Source: Candidatus Fraserbacteria bacterium
GTDB lineage: Bacteria; Bipolaricaulota; Bipolaricaulia; RBG-16-55-9; JAJCYT01
Direction: 5' to 3'
Length of the DNA stretch: 64,000 bases
NCBI GenBank assembly: GCA_029262795.1
Contig: JAJCYT010000027.1
Span: 118,962 to 182,961, forward strand
A program made the translations under genes and the position numbers. This document shows positions 60,157-64,000 of the stretch, one piece after another. Below the pieces are notes generated by a model, which worked only from the letters and a program-made list of their open reading frames with translations, was not told the origin of the DNA and searched no databases. Position 1 is the stretch's first letter. Every line of letters starts with the position of its first letter.

Positions 60157-61374
60157 TTATATGATTTTGGTCAATGCGGTAAGTGCTTCTTTTTCCATGA
60201 CGATGAGTTCTTTGAGTTGTTCACTCAGCGATTCGAGCAATTCCAGTGTTCGTTTCTCTCCCCAAGGATAAACTTTTTTGAGAACGGTCTTTTCCAATCG
60301 TTCAATTTCTCTGGAGGCTTTGGCGGCCTTTTCCAAGCCCTGTTCCCCATATTGAATCAAGGTGGATTCTTTGAGTCGTAAGCAAGCCTTCGTGTCTTTG
60401 GAGATTTTTTGTTGATCGGGCAAGCATGCTTCAGCAAATTCTGTCCATCCATTGCCGAGATGGCGATAGTGTGTGGCGACTTTGCCAAGTGATTTGAGAC
60501 CAGAAAGCGTTGAAGCTTCCTCTAAAAAATCAGCATAAAGGTGACGATATAAACCGCCGCCTGTACCCAATGTTTCGATGGAATCAAACACATCTCGAAG
60601 TGCTAAAAAAAGTTTTCCATCGGGATACACTCGACGCCAGCCCTTTTGGTTTTTGTCGTTGGTCATCAGCGTGGCCCATTGTTCCAATCCTTGCAAACTG
60701 AAAGTTTTCATCGTGGGATGGTTGGACAGGTGGAGATAATCTTGAATGCCCTCCATCACTGCTTGCTTCAGTTTTTTGAGTGTCAACGATTTTGGCGCAT
60801 CAAACGTCAATGCTCGGTTTTTATAGGATGGCACTCTTGTCCGCGCTTCGGCAAAATCTTCCAATGAAATAGTAAGTGAAGTTGAGGCCACATCTGCCAA
60901 GTGAACTTCATTGTTGGTTTCATCCAATCCATGAACGATGACAGTGTGTGACCATTTGTAGGCACCATAGATTAAGGGCGTGTGCAGGTAAGGAAGTGCT
61001 GGTTTACAGCAGTAGACCATGACAGGGTTGCCAGTTTTGAGTGATTCTTTGATGTGGTTGAGTGCGGCTTTTTTGCCGCCAGTTTCGTGAACTTTTGGTG
61101 TGACGCCCAGTCGATTCAGAAAGACGGAGGCATATTCAGCCGTGGTTGAAAACAATCTAGATCGACCTGGGATAAAGATGCCACCTGCATAGTTCAGCAC
61201 ACTGGGACAGAATGAATAACCAGGCGTAATGCCGCCAGCCATGCCGAGGATCATGGCTTCGCTGAGCGGTTGTTTGGTGTGTGGCGCAATGAACCCCTGA
61301 TAGGCCAGCATGTTTTTGAGGCATGTGGTTTCCCAGTGCTTACCGCCGAAATGCTCAAAGCCTTTAAGTTTCAA
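60157..61374 (-). CDS. BtrH-like acyltransferase-fold protein
   Basis: 405 residues. The N-terminal half resembles the BtrH_N domain of butirosin protein H: HWETTCLKNMLAYQG at residue 13, with Cys18 as candidate nucleophile, then SEAMILGMAGGI near 37 and a His in WSHTVIVHGLDE near 141. The C-terminal part is helical, like the DUF4872 region found with such proteins. BtrH transfers an acyl group from a carrier protein to an aminoglycoside; here the substrate is unknown. The TTG start follows the dehydrogenase stop directly, behind AGAGG. Confidence 0.75.
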   Translation of the reverse strand: MKLKGFEHFGGKHWETTCLKNMLAYQGFIAPHTKQPLSEAMILGMAGGITPGYSFCPSVLNYAGGIFIPGRSRLFSTTAEYASVFLNRLGVTPKVHETGGKKAALNHIKESLKTGNPVMVYCCKPALPYLHTPLIYGAYKWSHTVIVHGLDETNNEVHLADVASTSLTISLEDFAEARTRVPSYKNRALTFDAPKSLTLKKLKQAVMEGIQDYLHLSNHPTMKTFSLQGLEQWATLMTNDKNQKGWRRVYPDGKLFLALRDVFDSIETLGTGGGLYRHLYADFLEEASTLSGLKSLGKVATHYRHLGNGWTEFAEACLPDQQKISKDTKACLRLKESTLIQYGEQGLEKAAKASREIERLEKTVLKKVYPWGEKRTLELLESLSEQLKELIVMEKEALTALTKII

Positions 61375-62367
61375 TTAGTAACCTCTTTGAACATCCACGC
61401 GGTTTGGAATTTCTTTGCCAGAAGCAGCGGCGTTGATGAGCGTAGCCATTGCTTCCATACGCATGGTTTCCGTTTCGCCCGTGCCGAAGAAGCCGCCGCG
61501 ATGTGGGCTCATCACCACGTTGTTCAGCTCATGAAATGGAAATTTCGATGGCGGGGTGTTGGCTTTGGTTGCTTCATCTATTGGGTAGTTGTACCACACA
61601 TCCAATCCAGCAGCGTGAAGTGGACCATCTTTGAGCGCGTTGTAAAGCGCTTCTTCGTTGATAATGGGGCCGCGTCCGATGTTGATGAGTAATGATTTTT
61701 TTTGAAGCAGATTTAATTCGTCCTTGCCAAGCATACCTTCGGTTTCACTTGTCAGTGGCAGGCAGACAATGAGTGCATTGGTTTTTGGCAATAATTCTTT
61801 TAATGCACTGCCAGGGTGAATTTCCACACCATCTTCAATGATGGGTTGTTCCACATTACGGCGTGTGGCGAGGATGTTCATGTTGAGTGATTTCAACACC
61901 TTGGCCACGGTTTGTCCGATATTGCCATAGCCCAGAATCAATGCGGTTTTGCTATGCAGCAACACAGAAGGGTTGTCTTCGTATCGCGGTCGCCAATCGT
62001 GTTGACGCATTTTCTGGTCGATAGGCACGATGTGATGGGCGGCAGCCAGCAGCAAGGCCATCACCATTTCTGTTACATTGCCTGCATTATGGTGCAGGTT
62101 GTGAACAGGTAGATTGTGTTTCAGTGCCAAATCGCGTGCTTCGGGCGGCAATCCTGCCCAGGGAATGACCAGCGTTTGCAGGTTTGGGCTGGCAGTGATT
62201 TGTTCAGGTTCAGGGCGACCTGCAAACAGCATGTGGTATTCAGCTGGATCAGGCAGTTCTGTGCCAGCAGTTAGCACCACATTGGGGTCTACCAATTCTT
62301 TTAGATGGTTGAAAAATTCATCTTCAGGTTTGTGTATTAAATGAACGTGATAAGGTGTTGAGGTCAT
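61375..62367 (-). CDS. D-isomer 2-hydroxyacid dehydrogenase
   Basis: 330 residues. A catalytic and a Rossmann domain: ALILGYGNIGQTVAKVL near residue 137 binds NAD(P), INIGRGPIINEEAL near 226 carries a catalytic Arg, and VVMSPHRGG near 290 has the catalytic His. It reduces a 2-ketoacid to a D-hydroxyacid or the reverse. The first 55 residues look like the family substrate-binding part. It is 4 bp after the nitrilase gene. Confidence 0.9.
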   Translation of the reverse strand: MTSTPYHVHLIHKPEDEFFNHLKELVDPNVVLTAGTELPDPAEYHMLFAGRPEPEQITASPNLQTLVIPWAGLPPEARDLALKHNLPVHNLHHNAGNVTEMVMALLLAAAHHIVPIDQKMRQHDWRPRYEDNPSVLLHSKTALILGYGNIGQTVAKVLKSLNMNILATRRNVEQPIIEDGVEIHPGSALKELLPKTNALIVCLPLTSETEGMLGKDELNLLQKKSLLINIGRGPIINEEALYNALKDGPLHAAGLDVWYNYPIDEATKANTPPSKFPFHELNNVVMSPHRGGFFGTGETETMRMEAMATLINAAASGKEIPNRVDVQRGY

Positions 62368-62371
62368 CGTA

Positions 62372-63343
62372 TTAAAAATCCTTGGGTTCTGGTTTTTGTG
62401 AGGACACGGGCGACATCACTTGATCATTGATTATTAATTGAAACACATCGGGACGGGCATAATGGCCCACCACATCGAAATCGAGCTTGGCTTTGCTGAT
62501 TTGAGTGAGGTCTAGATCAGCGACTAAAATGCCTTCTTCATCGAATAACGGTCCGGCAACCACTTCACCAAATGGTGATACAATGGCGCTACCGCCTCGA
62601 CACATGATTTCGGGCTGGTTCTCAATTTCTTCAATAGCGGGCAAATCTTTTGGGTACATCGACTTGGTCACGAATTGATTGCAACCCAACACAAAGCATC
62701 GACCCTCAGAGGCGATATGCTGCAACGTTGCCTGCCAGGAATCGCGCTGATCGGCTGTGGGTGCTAAGTAAATGCTGACGCCTTTGCTGTACATTGCCAT
62801 GCGTGCCATTGGCATATAGTTCTCCCAGCAAATCAGGCCGCCGATCGTGCCGTATGGAGAATCCACCGTAGTCAGTGTGCTGCCATCGCCTTCGCCCCAG
62901 ATCAAACGTTCGCTGGCGGTGGGTTTTAATTTTCGATGTTTTCCCAACAGCTTGCCATCCGGCCCGAAGTAGAGCATGGTGCAATAGAGCGTGCCGCCAC
63001 CAAAATCCTGATCTCGTTCAACCACGCCGACGCAGAGATACATTTCGTTTTGCAGCGCAATTTCACTCAAGCGTTGTGTATCACAGCTTGGCACTTCGAT
63101 GGATTGATCCCAATATCGCTGCCACAACTCACGTCCTTCATCAGATCGGCTGCCAACCACCATGCCGAAGCCGAAACCTCGCGGGTAGGCGGGGATCAAT
63201 GCTTCGGGAAAGAGCATTAGCTTTGCATCCTGTTCAGAGGCTTTGGTTGCCCATTCACTGATTTTATCGATGGTGGCTTCTCGATCAAATAGAACTGGCG
63301 CAATCTGAATCACAGCCACTTTGAGGTTGTCTTGTTGTTTCAT
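62372..63343 (-). CDS. Nitrilase family C-N hydrolase
   Basis: 323 residues. The nitrilase triad is visible: Glu47 in LFPEALIPAYPRG, Lys138 in KHRKLKPT and Cys172 in GGLICWENYMP. The extended WENYMP context after the Cys resembles true nitrilases more than amidases, so a nitrile such as a plant- or amino-acid-derived one is a possible substrate. AAAGGATG before ATG 63343 sets the start; the acetyltransferase stop is one base upstream. Confidence 0.9.
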   Translation of the reverse strand: MKQQDNLKVAVIQIAPVLFDREATIDKISEWATKASEQDAKLMLFPEALIPAYPRGFGFGMVVGSRSDEGRELWQRYWDQSIEVPSCDTQRLSEIALQNEMYLCVGVVERDQDFGGGTLYCTMLYFGPDGKLLGKHRKLKPTASERLIWGEGDGSTLTTVDSPYGTIGGLICWENYMPMARMAMYSKGVSIYLAPTADQRDSWQATLQHIASEGRCFVLGCNQFVTKSMYPKDLPAIEEIENQPEIMCRGGSAIVSPFGEVVAGPLFDEEGILVADLDLTQISKAKLDFDVVGHYARPDVFQLIINDQVMSPVSSQKPEPKDF

Positions 63344-63344
63344 G

Positions 63345-63872
63345 TCATCCTTTGAGTTGAAACCAGTCTGCTTTGCTGATGGCGTACACGACGCTGTCCG
63401 TGCCGCGATTGTTGACAACTTCTTTTTCCAAAGTCATCCCTATTTTTTCAGCCACACGACGCGATGGCAAGTTGTCTGGAATCATCCAAGAGATGAGTCG
63501 TTCTTTATTAAGGACACTAAAAGCGAAATCTCGGCAAGCGACTGCTGCTTCGCTAGCATAGCCTTTGTTCCATTGTTTTCGTAAAACATGATAGCCAATT
63601 TCATCTTCGGACGTGCCTTCGACATTTTGGACAGTGATGCCGCACTCACCTAAAAATTCGCCAGTATGTTTATCTTCCAGTGCCCATAATCCATAGCCAT
63701 TGGTTTGATAACTGTCCAGGTTCCATTGAATCCACTGCTGTGTTCGAGCAATATCGAAAGTGGAAGGGTAATAGCGCATCGCTTCAGGATCAGAAAAGAT
63801 GCCTTGGAGGTTGTCCACATCATCCATCGTGAGTTCGCGCAATCGCAGACGCTCTGTTTCAACCAAAAACAT
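63345..63872 (-). CDS. GNAT family N-acetyltransferase, RimJ/RimL-like
   Basis: 175 residues. TERLRLRELTMDDVD at residue 6 and the acetyl-CoA loop around RKQWNKGYASEA near 98, then PDNLPSRRVAEKIGM near 138, are typical of the RimJ/RimL-like GNAT group. It would acetylate an amine on a protein or small molecule. It is the first of four genes with spacings of only a few bases, so it may act in the same pathway as the nitrilase, dehydrogenase and BtrH-like protein. Confidence 0.88.
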   Translation of the reverse strand: MFLVETERLRLRELTMDDVDNLQGIFSDPEAMRYYPSTFDIARTQQWIQWNLDSYQTNGYGLWALEDKHTGEFLGECGITVQNVEGTSEDEIGYHVLRKQWNKGYASEAAVACRDFAFSVLNKERLISWMIPDNLPSRRVAEKIGMTLEKEVVNNRGTDSVVYAISKADWFQLKG

Positions 63873-63983
63873 TTGCCTAAGCTCCTTAATAGATCAATAT
63901 TTTCCCTCAATAGTGAGAAGGCTGAATGGCCGTTTGATCGGGCTTGTATAAAACTTAAACTGTAGGCGAAAGGAAGGCAAGCC

Positions 63984-64000
63984 ATGCACATCGCGCCTTT
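63984..64000 (+). CDS. Possible gene start at the right edge
   Basis: ATG at 63984 follows AAAGGAAGG at a good distance and is read on to the window end. Only five codons are visible, so nothing can be said of the product. Confidence 0.3.

Noticed and set aside
1-64000. tRNA, rRNA, integrase, transposase or prophage genes
   Set aside because: I looked for T-loop-like sequences and recombinase motifs and found none that hold up; the gene content is ordinary chromosomal.

Overview
The window reads as chromosomal DNA of a Gram-negative, aerobic, probably aquatic bacterium of moderate GC (mid-40s percent by eye). Support for this: three Tat-exported proteins (4880-5713, 19383-19934, 34530-35354), many Sec signal peptides, a barrel-like outer-membrane candidate (59424-59909), a CuA-type terminal-oxidase-like operon, and an exosortase of the XrtH type. 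It also carries coenzyme F420 genes (cofE, npdG), which are patchy in Gram-negative phyla. A deltaproteobacterial, SAR324-like or related lineage is a guess; no rRNA or tRNA was seen. Genes are dense (about 69 called) and mostly in short operons. No transposase, integrase, phage gene or CRISPR array was recognised.

Layout. 1-6400: exported proteins, led by the N-terminal 1179 residues of a very long beta-helix repeat protein running off the left edge, then a beta-propeller protein, a Tat-exported cysteine hydrolase and a small secreted protein. 6490-11209: tryptophan operon trpE-trpG-trpD-trpC plus a Nif3-like gene, behind a consensus promoter and a possible leader ORF. 11366-19934: thioesterase, MFS transporter, CDGSH protein, DUF11-type secreted protein, HIT protein, purB, ribD, and a two-gene unit of an unknown exported protein and a Tat-exported cupredoxin. 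20075-25696: a tightly packed biotin carboxylase / biotin carrier / HyuA / HyuB operon. 25693-31250: LVIVD-repeat pair with an ArsN1-like acetyltransferase, then yggT, yggS, acyl-CoA dehydrogenase and a small HTH protein. 31547-33920: heme-copper oxidase-like operon with an abnormal active site and a tiny extra membrane ORF. 34530-41840: Tat protein, trxA-peroxiredoxin-CxxC trio, nfeD-SPFH pair, XrtH exosortase with a SEC-C-tailed partner, pspA. 42317-51243: ACT protein, pgsA, hsp20 with a CIRCE-like operator, MFS, patatin, RibBA-type enzyme, DUF971, maf, lemA. 51643-64000: beta-propeller protein, cofE-npdG, secreted unknowns and nuclease, coaE, lemA-htpX, deoxynucleoside kinase, and a four-gene acetyltransferase-nitrilase-hydroxyacid dehydrogenase-BtrH-like operon.

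The most notable item is the oxidase-like operon. Subunit II keeps every CuA ligand, and subunit I keeps the low-spin heme histidines. In subunit I, however, the aligned heme a3 ligand and one CuB ligand are both tyrosine. Next come the exosortase H pair, whose substrate may be the truncated beta-helix protein; the biotin/hydantoinase operon without a recognisable carboxyltransferase; the BtrH-containing operon; a RibBA protein whose GTP cyclohydrolase II half has lost its catalytic arginine; and a strong ribosome-binding site that serves a 21-codon ORF overlapping the start of trpE.
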